NCBI RefSeq assembly: GCF_014397005.1
Contig: NZ_JACGWS010000006.1
Span: 227,983 to 291,982, forward strand
Length of the DNA: 64,000 bases
Direction of reading: 5' to 3'
Source: Kordia aestuariivivens
Lineage (GTDB): Bacteria; Bacteroidota; Bacteroidia; Flavobacteriales; Flavobacteriaceae
The position numbers and the translations under genes were made by a program. Every line of letters begins with the position of its first letter. Within the stretch, counting starts at the first letter, position 1. The notes under the pieces are model-generated. The model saw only the letters and a list, made by a program, of their open reading frames with translations. It searched no databases and was not told the origin of the DNA. Below, piece by piece: positions 16,642 to 25,314 of this stretch.

Positions 16642-18339
16642 TTAGTTGTTAAATAGTTGTTCTAAAATTTTTCTTGTAATTAAATATGTTGGTTTTACGC
16701 CTGTTGTTCCCAATCCGCCAGAAGCTAAGGTGCTTCCTGTTTCTAATGGATTATCTGAAGCATAATAGGCATAACGCACTTTTACCTCTTCTATAATACT
16801 TTTTCTAATTTTTGAAGCAGATTGAATTGCTTTTTGATAATGTGCTCCTTCCATTTCTAGTCCAATCACATTCCAAGTAGAATCATGAAAGAATTTTAAG
16901 ATGTCTTTGTTTTGTAATGACGTTCCTAAAACGGTAATCATGGAGCCTTCAAAAACTTCCAATCCATGACCTTCCAAGTCTTCTTTTTGCAATTCGTTTT
17001 TAAAAGGATAATTGTCTGCTGTTCCTTCAAATATGTGTGCAGAAGGAATCATAATATCTCCTTTTCCACCTTCTAATATACCAGCTTTTCCCATAATGGA
17101 AATAGACGCTACATTTAAGTACTCTTTCTGCGTTTTGTCTTTGCTTGTGTATGGTTTTAAAAACTCATCTATCGTTTCGTACGCTTGTTCTCCAAATGCA
17201 TAATCCATGACAAATAAAACCGGTTTTTCATCATCATTTTTAGCTGAACACGTATAGGTTGTTTTGCTAAAATCAATTTTTGCGGTATCAAAAACTTGTA
17301 CATTAATGTTGGTTCCTGATTCATCTTCAATGTAAATCATTCCTCTTTTCAACGCTTCCTTTTCTACTTTATTTCGAAGCGCATCATTTCCGGATGTACT
17401 TAATGCTTCAAAAACATCAAATTCATCATCATTCACCTTAAGTTGTTTTTCTAATAATTTTGGCGCAAATATAGAATTCATCACACTGTGCATATTGGCA
17501 CTAATGATGTGAATTGGTCTGTGTAATAAGTTATTTTCCTTTAGTACTTTTTTGATATTGTTTGCCCAAATTTCTCCATGAATGTGATGTCCTAATCGTT
17601 CTCGCAATACAGGACTAAACGTAATGGTTCTTTTTTCTCCTTTGGTCACTTCCGTAATGGCTAATTTTCCTAACCAATAAATAATGTTCAGAAAACGCTC
17701 AGGATGTTCTTTAGTTGAAAATGTTTTGTGTGCATCTAAGATTTCCTCAAAAGTTCTTCCTAGAATATTTGCTGTGTGTGTAATTGCAATTTCGCGTTCC
17801 GCAAGTGTTAGCTTTTTCTTTTTACAAACTGCTGCTTCCAGTTTTACCCAATCGCGCGTAGTTTCTCCATCTTCTCCGATCAATACACGGTTGCTAATTT
17901 TGTGCGATTCTATAAATAAAAACGTCAAATGCGTTAAAATATCATAGATTTCTGAGCGTCCACGCGTAATTTCAATGTTCATCTGTTCCTCATCAATTCG
18001 GTAACAGTTTCTTCTTCTTTTGGGTGGAATGATAACTTTAAAGTGCGAATTTTTGTAGCCTTCATCCGAAGTTAGGTTGATAAAACGACATTCTTCAATA
18101 CCAATTGGCAAACGATCAATTACATATAACAAACCGTTTATTTCTGCCTTCTGTTCTGCTACAGAGCCATATATTTCGGGACGTAACAACAATAACGCTT
18201 GTCGTAATGTTTCTCCAGAAACGCCCATTGGTTTGTAAAATCCACGATTAAATAAATGTCTCATGGTTATGTACAAACGTTCAATAGCTCCTGATGATTC
18301 TTGCGCTCTTGTTCTTTCGTGTATTTTAATGTTACTCAT
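16642..18339 (-). CDS. Conserved Bacteroidota protein of unknown function (DUF6909-like)
   Basis: About 565 residues from the ATG at 18339 (MSNIKIHERTRAQ). A start nine codons upstream is possible but less likely. No signal peptide or membrane helix is apparent, so it is cytoplasmic. The protein has a mixed alpha/beta pattern, with an RGRSEIYDILTHLTFLFIES stretch near 135-155 and a Gly-rich ending with GSTLASGGLGTTGVKPTYL. The C-terminal third, with VLGTSLQNKD and GLEMEGAHY, is reminiscent of nucleoside-phosphorylase-like folds, but I would not assign an activity. It sits five bases before the Wzz-like gene on the same strand. The DUF label is from memory and tentative. Confidence 0.75.
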   Translation of the reverse strand: MSNIKIHERTRAQESSGAIERLYITMRHLFNRGFYKPMGVSGETLRQALLLLRPEIYGSVAEQKAEINGLLYVIDRLPIGIEECRFINLTSDEGYKNSHFKVIIPPKRRRNCYRIDEEQMNIEITRGRSEIYDILTHLTFLFIESHKISNRVLIGEDGETTRDWVKLEAAVCKKKKLTLAEREIAITHTANILGRTFEEILDAHKTFSTKEHPERFLNIIYWLGKLAITEVTKGEKRTITFSPVLRERLGHHIHGEIWANNIKKVLKENNLLHRPIHIISANMHSVMNSIFAPKLLEKQLKVNDDEFDVFEALSTSGNDALRNKVEKEALKRGMIYIEDESGTNINVQVFDTAKIDFSKTTYTCSAKNDDEKPVLFVMDYAFGEQAYETIDEFLKPYTSKDKTQKEYLNVASISIMGKAGILEGGKGDIMIPSAHIFEGTADNYPFKNELQKEDLEGHGLEVFEGSMITVLGTSLQNKDILKFFHDSTWNVIGLEMEGAHYQKAIQSASKIRKSIIEEVKVRYAYYASDNPLETGSTLASGGLGTTGVKPTYLITRKILEQLFNN

Positions 18340-18381
18340 ATATGGTTTTTCCGCACAAAAATACAAGTTAATTTGATATTT

Positions 18382-19881
18382 CTAAGCTTTTTCGTAATTC
18401 GTTAGTGTTTCTGCAATTTTTCTATCGTTAGACAATCTAGGAATTTTATTTTGTCCACCCAATTTTCCAATCGATTTCATGTAATTTTGAAATCCATCTT
18501 TCTGAATTTTAGTCACTTGCAAAGGTTGTAATATTTTCCCTTTAATCAAATCCAAATAGTAACTGTTTTGTGCTTGTAATGAAGCGTCTATTGTTTTGGA
18601 AAACACTTCCATGTTTTCAGGTTCTTTTTCAAATTCTATAAACCATTCATGATACGGTAATCCTACTGCAGGATCAATTTGTGGCGCTACTGTAAATTCA
18701 TTAATGCTTGCACCAGAATCTTGCAATGCGTCATTTAATGCGTGCTCTACTTCTTTTCCGATGACGTGTTCTCCAAATGCCGATATAAAATGTTTGATGC
18801 GTCCCGAAACGATTACTTTATACGGTTTTAGCGATGTAAACTCAACAGTATCGCCAATATTGTAGCCCCAAAGTCCTGCGTTTGTGGAAATAATCATAAC
18901 GTAATTTACACCAAGTTCTACATCTTTTAGTGTGATTCGTGTTGGATTTTCATCAAAAAAAGTATCTGCTTTGATAAATTCATAAAAAATTCCCGATTTC
19001 AGTTGCAACAACATTCCTTTGTCGTTTTGTTGATCTTGAAATGCAAAAAACCCTTCACTGGCTGGATATAATTCTATGCTATCTACTTTTCTTCCAATGA
19101 GATTTTCAAACTTATTTCGGTACGGTTCATAATTAACACCTCCAAAAATGAACAATTTAAAGTCTGGGAAAACGTCGCCAACTTTTTTGCCTGTTCGTTC
19201 TTGAATGCGTTCAAAATACATTTGTACCCAGGAAGGAATTCCGCTGATGATCGCCATTTTTTCAGGCAACGTTTCGTCTACAATGGCTTCTACTTTTGTT
19301 TCCCAATCGTCAATACAATTGGTTTCCCAACTTGGCATTCTGTTTTTTTGCAAATAACCCGGCACATAATGTGCTACAATTCCTGAGAGTCGTCCGAGTT
19401 TTACGCCGTTTTCTTCTTTTAATATTGGACTTCCTTGTAAAAAGATCATTTTTCCGTTGACAAAATCTGTGTTTCCTGTTTCAGCGATGTAGAGTAAAAT
19501 AGCGTTTCGAGCTGCTTCTACATGTGTTGGCATAGATTCTTTGGTAATCGGAATGTATTTTGAACCGGAAGTTGTTCCAGAAGTTTTGGCAAAGTATACA
19601 GGTTTTCCTTTCCAGAGAATGTCTGCTTCACCCGCGACAACTTTGTCTACATACGGTTTTAGTCCTTCATAATCTCGTATGGGAACACGTTTTACAAAAT
19701 CTGCATGCGAATGTATATTTTCAAAATCGTGATCTTTTCCAAACTGTGTTTTCGTTGCTTGCTTGATCAATTTTTTAAATACCTTTTCTTGCGTTTTAAT
19801 AGGATTGTTTGCCCATTTCAAAACTTTCTTTTGAATGCGCTTAGCAAAAGGTTTAGCAAGTAAGGCTTTTAGTGATTTCAT
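18382..19881 (-). CDS. GH3 auxin-responsive promoter family protein (acyl-adenylating enzyme-like)
   Basis: A 499-residue cytoplasmic protein of the GH3 family. FAKTSGTTSGSKYIPIT near 105-121 corresponds to the ATP-binding P-loop of the ANL superfamily, and ELYPASEGFFAFQ and GYNIGDTVEF match later adenylation motifs. Plant GH3 enzymes conjugate amino acids to acyl acids through adenylates; the substrate of bacterial GH3 proteins is not established. Its ATG overlaps the TGA of a 23-codon ORF upstream, which in turn follows the M23 peptidase gene, so the three appear to form an operon. Confidence 0.9.
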   Translation of the reverse strand: MKSLKALLAKPFAKRIQKKVLKWANNPIKTQEKVFKKLIKQATKTQFGKDHDFENIHSHADFVKRVPIRDYEGLKPYVDKVVAGEADILWKGKPVYFAKTSGTTSGSKYIPITKESMPTHVEAARNAILLYIAETGNTDFVNGKMIFLQGSPILKEENGVKLGRLSGIVAHYVPGYLQKNRMPSWETNCIDDWETKVEAIVDETLPEKMAIISGIPSWVQMYFERIQERTGKKVGDVFPDFKLFIFGGVNYEPYRNKFENLIGRKVDSIELYPASEGFFAFQDQQNDKGMLLQLKSGIFYEFIKADTFFDENPTRITLKDVELGVNYVMIISTNAGLWGYNIGDTVEFTSLKPYKVIVSGRIKHFISAFGEHVIGKEVEHALNDALQDSGASINEFTVAPQIDPAVGLPYHEWFIEFEKEPENMEVFSKTIDASLQAQNSYYLDLIKGKILQPLQVTKIQKDGFQNYMKSIGKLGGQNKIPRLSNDRKIAETLTNYEKA

Positions 19882-19949
19882 CTGCTTTTCTTTATTTCTC
19901 TGATTGGATCAGATGCAACGTATTCATATTCAGAATCGTTAGAACTCAT
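19878..19949 (-). CDS. Putative 23-residue microprotein between M23 peptidase and GH3 genes
   Basis: ATG at 19949 to TGA at 19880-19878. The product is acidic at the start and basic at the end (begins MSSNDSEYEYVASD, ends REIKKSR). The start lies one base past the M23 gene's TAA and the TGA overlaps the GH3 ATG (ATGA), filling the gap exactly. Such packing suggests a translated, coupled ORF rather than chance. No family is recognised, and short length limits certainty. Confidence 0.5.
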   Translation of the reverse strand: MSSNDSEYEYVASDPIREIKKSR

Positions 19950-19950
19950 T

Positions 19951-20823
19951 TTATCGTTTAAAATCAATAAATGTTGTCGGATTAATTGGATATCCTTCAC
20001 TCCACAATTCAAAATGCAAGTGCGGACCTGTCGTTAATTCGCCAGTGTTTCCAACCGTAGCAATAACTTCGCCTGCTCTCACCAATTCGCCTTGTTGTTT
20101 GGTTAAGGTTGCGTTGTGTTTGTATATCGAGATTAAATTATTAGGATGTTCTATAATCATTACATATCCGGTAGAAGCTGTCCATTCGGAAAAAATCACG
20201 GTTCCGTCAGCCGTAGCTTTCACAGGTGTTCCTTTGGGCACAACAACGTCAATGGCAAAGTGTTTTTCTTTCGGATTGTATTCTTGTGTAATTTCTCCTT
20301 TTACGGGCGGAAATAGCACAAAATTTACTTTGGACGTTGCCGTTTCAAACAAATTATATTTGTCTTCTTGGGCAACTTCTTCTCGTAGTAACGAATCTTG
20401 TTTATTTGCTGTTAATTTGAGTTCTTCAGCGTCCAATTCAAACGATTTGTATAACGAATCTTTATTAATGTTTTCGCTTTTTATTTCTCCCGTAAGGACA
20501 TTACGAATAGACATTAAATATACAGAATCTCTTATTTTAGCTTGTTCTAAAGAATCTATTTTTTCGTTCAATTCAATTGCTTTTTGTTTTAAAGCTGTCG
20601 ATGAATAACCCGGAATGTATTCTCGTAATGAAGTAAAGGCAATTAAAAATGTGGTCAATACAATCAGAAGAATCACGGAAAACGTGACCAACACAAAAAC
20701 ATTTAAGCGTGTGAGTTTAAAAGAAATACGCTCTTCAAAAGTATCTTCGTTCAAAATGACCAAACGATACTTGTGCAAAAGCTTGTTTCTTAATCGCTGT
20801 TTTTTCTGTTTATCTTTTGCCAT
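19951..20823 (-). CDS. M23 family metallopeptidase (membrane-anchored LytM-like)
   Basis: About 290 residues from the ATG at 20823 (MAKDKQKKQRLRN); an ATG five codons upstream is possible. A basic cytoplasmic N-terminus is followed by one membrane helix (about 43-65), a helical linker (about 75-150) and a C-terminal M23 domain. Zinc ligands are visible in HFAIDVVVPKGTPV (HxxxD) and GPHLHFELW (HxH). These enzymes or their relatives cleave or regulate cleavage of peptidoglycan cross-links. Similar single-helix, coiled-coil LytM proteins work in cell division or envelope remodelling. Divergent to tatA. Confidence 0.92.
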   Translation of the reverse strand: MAKDKQKKQRLRNKLLHKYRLVILNEDTFEERISFKLTRLNVFVLVTFSVILLIVLTTFLIAFTSLREYIPGYSSTALKQKAIELNEKIDSLEQAKIRDSVYLMSIRNVLTGEIKSENINKDSLYKSFELDAEELKLTANKQDSLLREEVAQEDKYNLFETATSKVNFVLFPPVKGEITQEYNPKEKHFAIDVVVPKGTPVKATADGTVIFSEWTASTGYVMIIEHPNNLISIYKHNATLTKQQGELVRAGEVIATVGNTGELTTGPHLHFELWSEGYPINPTTFIDFKR

Positions 20824-20898
20824 AAGTCTATTATACACTACAAACTTAAAAGAAAATTATTAGGAATAAATTGTATCGAAGTGTTTTTTTTGATGTTC

Positions 20899-20932
20899 TT
20901 TACAGCTAGGTGTGTATTTATTTTTACCTTTG
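20899..20932 (+). promoter_or_regulatory. Candidate tatA promoter (Bacteroidota type)
   Basis: TACCTTTG at 20925-20932 fits the Bacteroidota -7 consensus TAnnTTTG. A TTTA at 20899-20902 is a weak -33 candidate 22 bases upstream. It lies 20 bases before the tatA start, in the divergent gap with the M23 gene. Confidence 0.5.
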
Positions 20933-20951
20933 TAGCTTAAATTTAACGATT

Positions 20952-21137
20952 ATGATGTCATTAAGTATGTTTTTAGCAATTCCTGGTGGATATTCAATTA
21001 TCTTAATTGTTGTGGTAGTATTGCTTTTATTCGGAGGAAGAAAGATTCCTGAATTAATGCGCGGATTAGGTAGCGGAATTAAAGAATTTAAGGATGCCAC
21101 TAAGGAAGATGAATCTAAAAAAGTAGAAAAAGAATAG
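20952..21137 (+). CDS. tatA: Sec-independent translocase subunit TatA/TatE
   Basis: A 61-residue protein from the ATG at 20952. An in-frame start 14 codons upstream would include the promoter region and is rejected. One N-terminal membrane helix ([20 protein letters not shown]) is followed by the family hinge [20 protein letters not shown], an amphipathic helix and a charged tail. It forms the pore-like component of the twin-arginine export pathway. It is monocistronic, with a strong terminator just downstream; tatC is not in the window. Confidence 0.94.
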   Translation: MMSLSMFLAIPGGYSIILIVVVVLLLFGGRKIPELMRGLGSGIKEFKDATKEDESKKVEKE

Positions 21138-21160
21138 ATTTCTATTTTATATAAAAATAT

Positions 21161-21192
21161 AAATCCACACTGTACTAGTGTGGATTTTTTTG
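21161..21192 (+). terminator. Rho-independent terminator of tatA
   Basis: A perfect 10-bp stem AAATCCACAC/GTGTGGATTT with a 7-base loop, followed by a T run, 23 bases after the tatA stop. Confidence 0.88.
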
Positions 21193-21231
21193 TTTAAAAA
21201 GTTTAAGAATTTGTTATTTAAATTAATTTAT

Positions 21232-21267
21232 AAAAACTTAAATAATGATTCTGTTATTTAAGTTTTT
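21232..21267 (+). repeat. Perfect 14-bp inverted repeat upstream of fic
   Basis: AAAAACTTAAATAA (21232-21245) and TTATTTAAGTTTTT (21254-21267) are exact inverted copies around an 8-base spacer, 39 bases before the fic start. It may be an operator bound by the Fic protein's own winged-helix domain, or a second, AT-only terminator-like hairpin. Confidence 0.5.
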
Positions 21268-21306
21268 TTGTTTTTTATTAATTAAGGGTTATCTTTAATT
21301 AAAAAA

Positions 21307-22431
21307 ATGAAAGATTTTGATTCTGGAGATTATATAAATCAAGGTACATATAAAAGCTTTTTTCCTAATAAAATTAATAGGCAATGGTCATTAGATAATA
21401 TAGAGGTTATAGATCTATTAAGTAAGGCTGATCGACAATTAGGTCGATTAGATATGTATTCTGATTACATTCCTAATATTGACTTATTCATAAGTATGCA
21501 TGTTTTAAAAGAAGCTACCCAATCTAGTAAAATAGAAGGTACAAAAACTAATATTGAGGAAGTATTACAGGATAAAATAGATATAGCTGAAGAAAAAAGA
21601 GATGATTGGGAAGAAGTTCAAAACTATATTTCAGCACTTCAGTCTGCTATTGAAAGCTTAAATAAAATACCTTTTTCTTCTAAGTTAATAAAACAAACTC
21701 ATAAAATACTACTTAAAGGTGTTCGTGGAAAATATAAAGTTCCTGGAGAATTCAGAACTAGTCAAAATTGGATAGGTGGAGCTTCAATATCAGATGCTAT
21801 ATTCATTCCTCCTATACAATCCGAGATAAATAATCTAATGAGTGATTTAGAAAAATTTACTCATAATGAAAAGATACTATTTCCTGATCTTTTGAAAATT
21901 GCTCTTATTCACTATCAATTTGAAACTATACACCCTTTTTTAGATGGTAACGGCAGAGTCGGAAGATTAATGATTACCTTATATCTTGTCGAAAAGATGA
22001 TATTAAAAAAACCAATTCTCTATTTATCAGATTTTTTTGAGAGAAATAGAAGTCTTTATTATGATAACTTGATGAGAGTTAGAGAAAAGAATGATATTCA
22101 ACAATGGTTCAAGTTTTTTTTAGTTGGTGTGATAGAAACTGCAAAAAGTAGCATTGAAACTTTTGATAAAATTCTTAAGCTACAAAAAGAAGTTGACGAA
22201 AAACTGCAAAAATTAGGAAGTAGGACGAATAATGGAAGAGCAATAATGAATCATATGTATCAACATCCTATTATTGATGCACAAAAAGTACAAAAAATAA
22301 TAGATTCTTCTATGCCAACAGTTTATAAATTAATATCAGAGCTAGAAACATTAAATATTCTACAAGAATTTACAGGAGCTAAAAGGGGGAAACAATATTG
22401 GTTTCCAGAATATATTAAAATATTTAGTTAA
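21307..22431 (+). CDS. Fic family protein (AMPylase-like) with winged-helix C-terminus
   Basis: A 374-residue protein. The catalytic Fic motif HPFLDGNGRVGRLM is near residues 210-224 with all key residues (His, Asn, Arg). An N-terminal SSKIEG (73-78) matches the (S/T)xxxE(G/N) inhibitory helix, so this is a self-inhibited class II Fic. The last 70 residues look like a winged-helix DNA-binding domain. Fic enzymes transfer AMP or related groups to hydroxyl residues of proteins; the target is unknown and no toxin/antitoxin partner is adjacent. The gene is visibly richer in A+T and in ATA/AGA codons than its neighbours, which suggests recent acquisition. It ends 15 bases before the apparent beginning of the Crp/Fnr gene and in the same frame. 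Confidence 0.92.
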   Translation: MKDFDSGDYINQGTYKSFFPNKINRQWSLDNIEVIDLLSKADRQLGRLDMYSDYIPNIDLFISMHVLKEATQSSKIEGTKTNIEEVLQDKIDIAEEKRDDWEEVQNYISALQSAIESLNKIPFSSKLIKQTHKILLKGVRGKYKVPGEFRTSQNWIGGASISDAIFIPPIQSEINNLMSDLEKFTHNEKILFPDLLKIALIHYQFETIHPFLDGNGRVGRLMITLYLVEKMILKKPILYLSDFFERNRSLYYDNLMRVREKNDIQQWFKFFLVGVIETAKSSIETFDKILKLQKEVDEKLQKLGSRTNNGRAIMNHMYQHPIIDAQKVQKIIDSSMPTVYKLISELETLNILQEFTGAKRGKQYWFPEYIKIFS

Positions 22432-22446
22432 TTATCATGTAAATTA

Positions 22447-23040
22447 ATAAGCAACAAAACGCAAATTATCGAAACTACAGAAAACATATTTGAACATTTT
22501 GAGCAGTATATCACGCTTTCGGATCAACTTAAAGCCGAATTGAAAGATAGATTGCAGCTGGTTACGTTTACAAAAGGCGAATTGGTATTAGATGCAAATC
22601 AGGTTTCTACGAAAAGCTATTTTATCCGAAAAGGAATATTACGCACGTATTTTTTAAAAGATGGAAAAGAAATTAGCGAGTATTTTTGTAGCAAAGATGA
22701 ATGGATCAATTCACCCAAAAGCTTCATGCAGCGCAAAACAGATATCTACTATATTGACGCTATTGAAACAACCGAAGCATTCTCTTTACATGTAAATGAT
22801 TTGGTGTATTTGTTTGATCATTTTCCAGAAATGGAACGCTATTCGCGACTTTCTATGGGAACTATTTTTGGACATTTGATGGAACGTATTGCGTCCATGC
22901 GTTTTGCTTCTGCCAAAGAAAAATACATTCATTTTTGTGAAAGTTATCATGAAATTTACCATCGCATTCCATTGGGAATGATTGCTTCGTATATTGGAAT
23001 TACACAAGAAACGTTAAGCCGAATTCGCGCTGAAAAGTGA
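22447..23040 (+). CDS. Crp/Fnr family transcriptional regulator with anomalous start codon
   Basis: The frame is open from just after the fic stop. The expected N-terminal helix of the cyclic-nucleotide-binding domain (IFEHFEQYITLSDQLKAELK) is encoded upstream of the first conventional start, a TTG at 22540 that would give only 166 residues. At 22447 an ATA precedes AGC AAC AAA; if it were ATG the product would be a normal-length protein of about 197 residues. The effector-domain core (GELVLDANQ to the mid-protein) is intact. The C-terminus holds a helix-turn-helix, GMIASYIGITQETLSRIR. The gene may use a rare ATA start, be shortened, or be damaged. An FNR-like box lies just downstream, before the hydrolase gene. 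Confidence 0.72.
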   Translation: MSNKTQIIETTENIFEHFEQYITLSDQLKAELKDRLQLVTFTKGELVLDANQVSTKSYFIRKGILRTYFLKDGKEISEYFCSKDEWINSPKSFMQRKTDIYYIDAIETTEAFSLHVNDLVYLFDHFPEMERYSRLSMGTIFGHLMERIASMRFASAKEKYIHFCESYHEIYHRIPLGMIASYIGITQETLSRIRAEK

Positions 23041-23044
23041 TTAT

Positions 23045-23058
23045 TTGATCTAAGTCAA
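23045..23058 (+). promoter_or_regulatory. FNR/CRP-like operator upstream of the hydrolase
   Basis: TTGATCTAAGTCAA is a near-perfect match to the FNR-type dyad TTGAT-N4-ATCAA, with one mismatch. It sits between the Crp/Fnr gene and the hydrolase gene, 49 bases before the latter's ATG, in a plausible regulatory position. Binding by the neighbouring regulator is inferred. Confidence 0.45.
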
Positions 23059-23106
23059 AAGTTTTGAAGTTGTAATGGAGTTACTTTGGATAAAAAGTAA
23101 ATAACT

Positions 23107-23961
23107 ATGGTTTCATCAAAAAATATACAACGTGTATTGCTCCTTTTCTTCTTCATTTCTGCAACGTCGTTTTACGCACAAGAAACAATTTCATCAAAAA
23201 ATACAGAAGCTATTCTGTATCTTGGAAAAGGCGAAAAACAACCACTAATTGTTGGACTTGGCGGTTCAGAAGGCGGAAATGCTTGGACAAGTGATTACTG
23301 GAAAAAAGCGAGAGATCAATTTATTGAAAAAGGCTATGCGTTTTTAGCAATTGGCTATTTTAACGCGCCCGGAACTCCGAAACTTTTAGAAAAAATAGCG
23401 ATTGAAGATGTGCATAACGCCATTGTAAAAGCAACTCAAAACAAGCAAGTTGATGGAGAACGAATTGCCATTGTTGGCGGTTCTCGTGGTGGAGATTTGG
23501 CATTACTCATTGCGAGTTACTATGACGATATTGATTGTGTGGTTGGACTCGTCGCAAGTCATGCTGTTTTTCCAGGAAATACCAATCATTTTACCACCAC
23601 AACTTGGACACAGAATGGTGTTGAATTGCCTTTTATTCCTGTAAATGAAGCTTCCGTACCATTTATTATGAAACGCGATTTACGCGGCGCTTTTACAGCC
23701 ATGTTACAAGATACTGTTGCCGAACAAAAAGCCTTGATTAAAGTTGAAAATATAAAAGCGCCTATTCTATTAATTTCTGCAACCGAAGATGAAATTGCGC
23801 CCACAACACCAATGGGCAACAAAATTATGAATAGATTGAAGCAACACAAGTTTCAATACTACACAGAGCACATTACGATTGTTGGTTCGCATGGAGCGCC
23901 GTTAAAACATTTTGAACTGGTTTTTAATTTTTTGAAACATAAATTTCCAATGGAGAAATAG
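23107..23961 (+). CDS. Secreted alpha/beta hydrolase (BAAT/dienelactone hydrolase-like)
   Basis: A 284-residue protein with a signal peptide ending near FYAQ (residue 25). The alpha/beta-hydrolase triad is visible: nucleophile Ser126 in VGGSRGGD, an acid in SATEDEIAP near 228, and His262 in VGSHGAP. The GGSRGG elbow resembles the C-terminal domain of acyl-CoA thioesterase/BAAT proteins. The substrate is unknown. It follows the Crp/Fnr gene and an FNR-like box, and its stop is 75 bases before the start of another secreted esterase, so both may be one regulon. Confidence 0.85.
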   Translation: MVSSKNIQRVLLLFFFISATSFYAQETISSKNTEAILYLGKGEKQPLIVGLGGSEGGNAWTSDYWKKARDQFIEKGYAFLAIGYFNAPGTPKLLEKIAIEDVHNAIVKATQNKQVDGERIAIVGGSRGGDLALLIASYYDDIDCVVGLVASHAVFPGNTNHFTTTTWTQNGVELPFIPVNEASVPFIMKRDLRGAFTAMLQDTVAEQKALIKVENIKAPILLISATEDEIAPTTPMGNKIMNRLKQHKFQYYTEHITIVGSHGAPLKHFELVFNFLKHKFPMEK

Positions 23962-24035
23962 TGCTTTCTTTTCATGCTATTTTTTGGCACTGTTTGTGTG
24001 GAATCCTACACAACACTAACAACCAAAACTTTATT

Positions 24036-25289
24036 ATGAAAAACAAAGTACTATCTTTTGTAATCTGCATACTTGCATACACAAGTTTTTTTTACTCCTC
24101 AGCACAATCAAATCAAGATAATTTATTTCAAATAGGAACTAAGGATAGTGTCTATTCTAACATTCTTAAGGAAAACAGAAAAATTTGGGTTCAAGTTCCA
24201 GAAAGTGCAAATGCTACTACAAATCATCCTAATACGTATCCAGTAGTATATGTTTTAGATGGTCGTGTCCATTTTTTATCTATATGCGCTATTCTTAATC
24301 AATTGGCTCCAGATACTGTTCCAGAAATGATTGTTGTTGGTATTGAAAATTCTGAAAACAGAACTCGTGATCTTACACCAACTAAAGTTAAAGAAGCCAG
24401 AGGCGCTTCCGATTGGGTAAAAGATTCTGGTGGTGGAGAAAAGTTTACCGATTTTATCGCAAAAGAATTAATTCCATATATAGACAAAAAATACCCAACA
24501 ACTACTCATAAAACCTTAGTTGGTCATTCTTTTGGAGGATTGCTGGTTGTAAATACTGTTTTGAATCATCCCGAGTTATTTACCAATTATATTGCCATAG
24601 ATCCTAGTTTATGGTGGGATAATGAAGTGCTGAGTTTACAACTATCTGAACGTTTATCAGATAAAAAATACGAAAGAAAATCATTGTTTCTTTCTATTGC
24701 AAACCCACTGCCACCAGATACTGAAAAAGACCTGAATGTACTTGTAAAAGACACAACTTATAGAACTGAAGGTTTGCGCGCAACCTATAAATTTTCTAAG
24801 ATTGCTTCAAAAGCTACTCATAGTACATTACAATTTTCATACAAATACTATGAAAACGAAAACCACGGAACTGTGCCAATGATATCTATTTATGATGGAC
24901 TGTATGCGCTGTATCCTTGGTATAAAATGAGTGGTAGTTTTGTTAATGTCTTAACAAACCCTGATACTGATGCTAAAGCAGTAACAAAGGCATTTAACGA
25001 TCGTTATAAAACACTTTCCAATCATTTAGGATATACAATTCATCCAGAAGAAGATTTATTGAATAATTTAGGGTTTATGTTTATGTCTAATGATCCTAAA
25101 AAATCATTCGCTCTTTTCACAATGCTTATTGAAGCATATCCTAGAAATGCAAATGGATATGATTCTATGTCAGATTATTATATCTCACAAAAAGACATTA
25201 AAAATGCCATCAAATATGTGGAGATGGCTTATAAAATAAGTGGTGGAAATTATCACAAAGAAAAACTTGAAAAGTTAAAAAAGAAGTAA
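24036..25289 (+). CDS. Secreted esterase (esterase D/IroE-like) with C-terminal TPR-like helices
   Basis: About 417 residues from the ATG at 24036 (MKNKVLSFVICIL), which gives a proper signal peptide ending around SSAQ; an in-frame extension upstream lacks one. The putative-esterase domain has VVYVLDGRVHF and the nucleophile Ser165 in LVGHSFGGLL, with a histidine in NENHGTVP. The last 60 residues form helical repeats of TPR type. Related enzymes hydrolyse siderophore esters or S-formylglutathione, or act as general carboxylesterases; the signal peptide excludes cytosolic S-formylglutathione hydrolase. Confidence 0.86.
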   Translation: MKNKVLSFVICILAYTSFFYSSAQSNQDNLFQIGTKDSVYSNILKENRKIWVQVPESANATTNHPNTYPVVYVLDGRVHFLSICAILNQLAPDTVPEMIVVGIENSENRTRDLTPTKVKEARGASDWVKDSGGGEKFTDFIAKELIPYIDKKYPTTTHKTLVGHSFGGLLVVNTVLNHPELFTNYIAIDPSLWWDNEVLSLQLSERLSDKKYERKSLFLSIANPLPPDTEKDLNVLVKDTTYRTEGLRATYKFSKIASKATHSTLQFSYKYYENENHGTVPMISIYDGLYALYPWYKMSGSFVNVLTNPDTDAKAVTKAFNDRYKTLSNHLGYTIHPEEDLLNNLGFMFMSNDPKKSFALFTMLIEAYPRNANGYDSMSDYYISQKDIKNAIKYVEMAYKISGGNYHKEKLEKLKKK

Positions 25290-25314
25290 TCTATTTTTAT
25301 TGTAAATTCATAAG

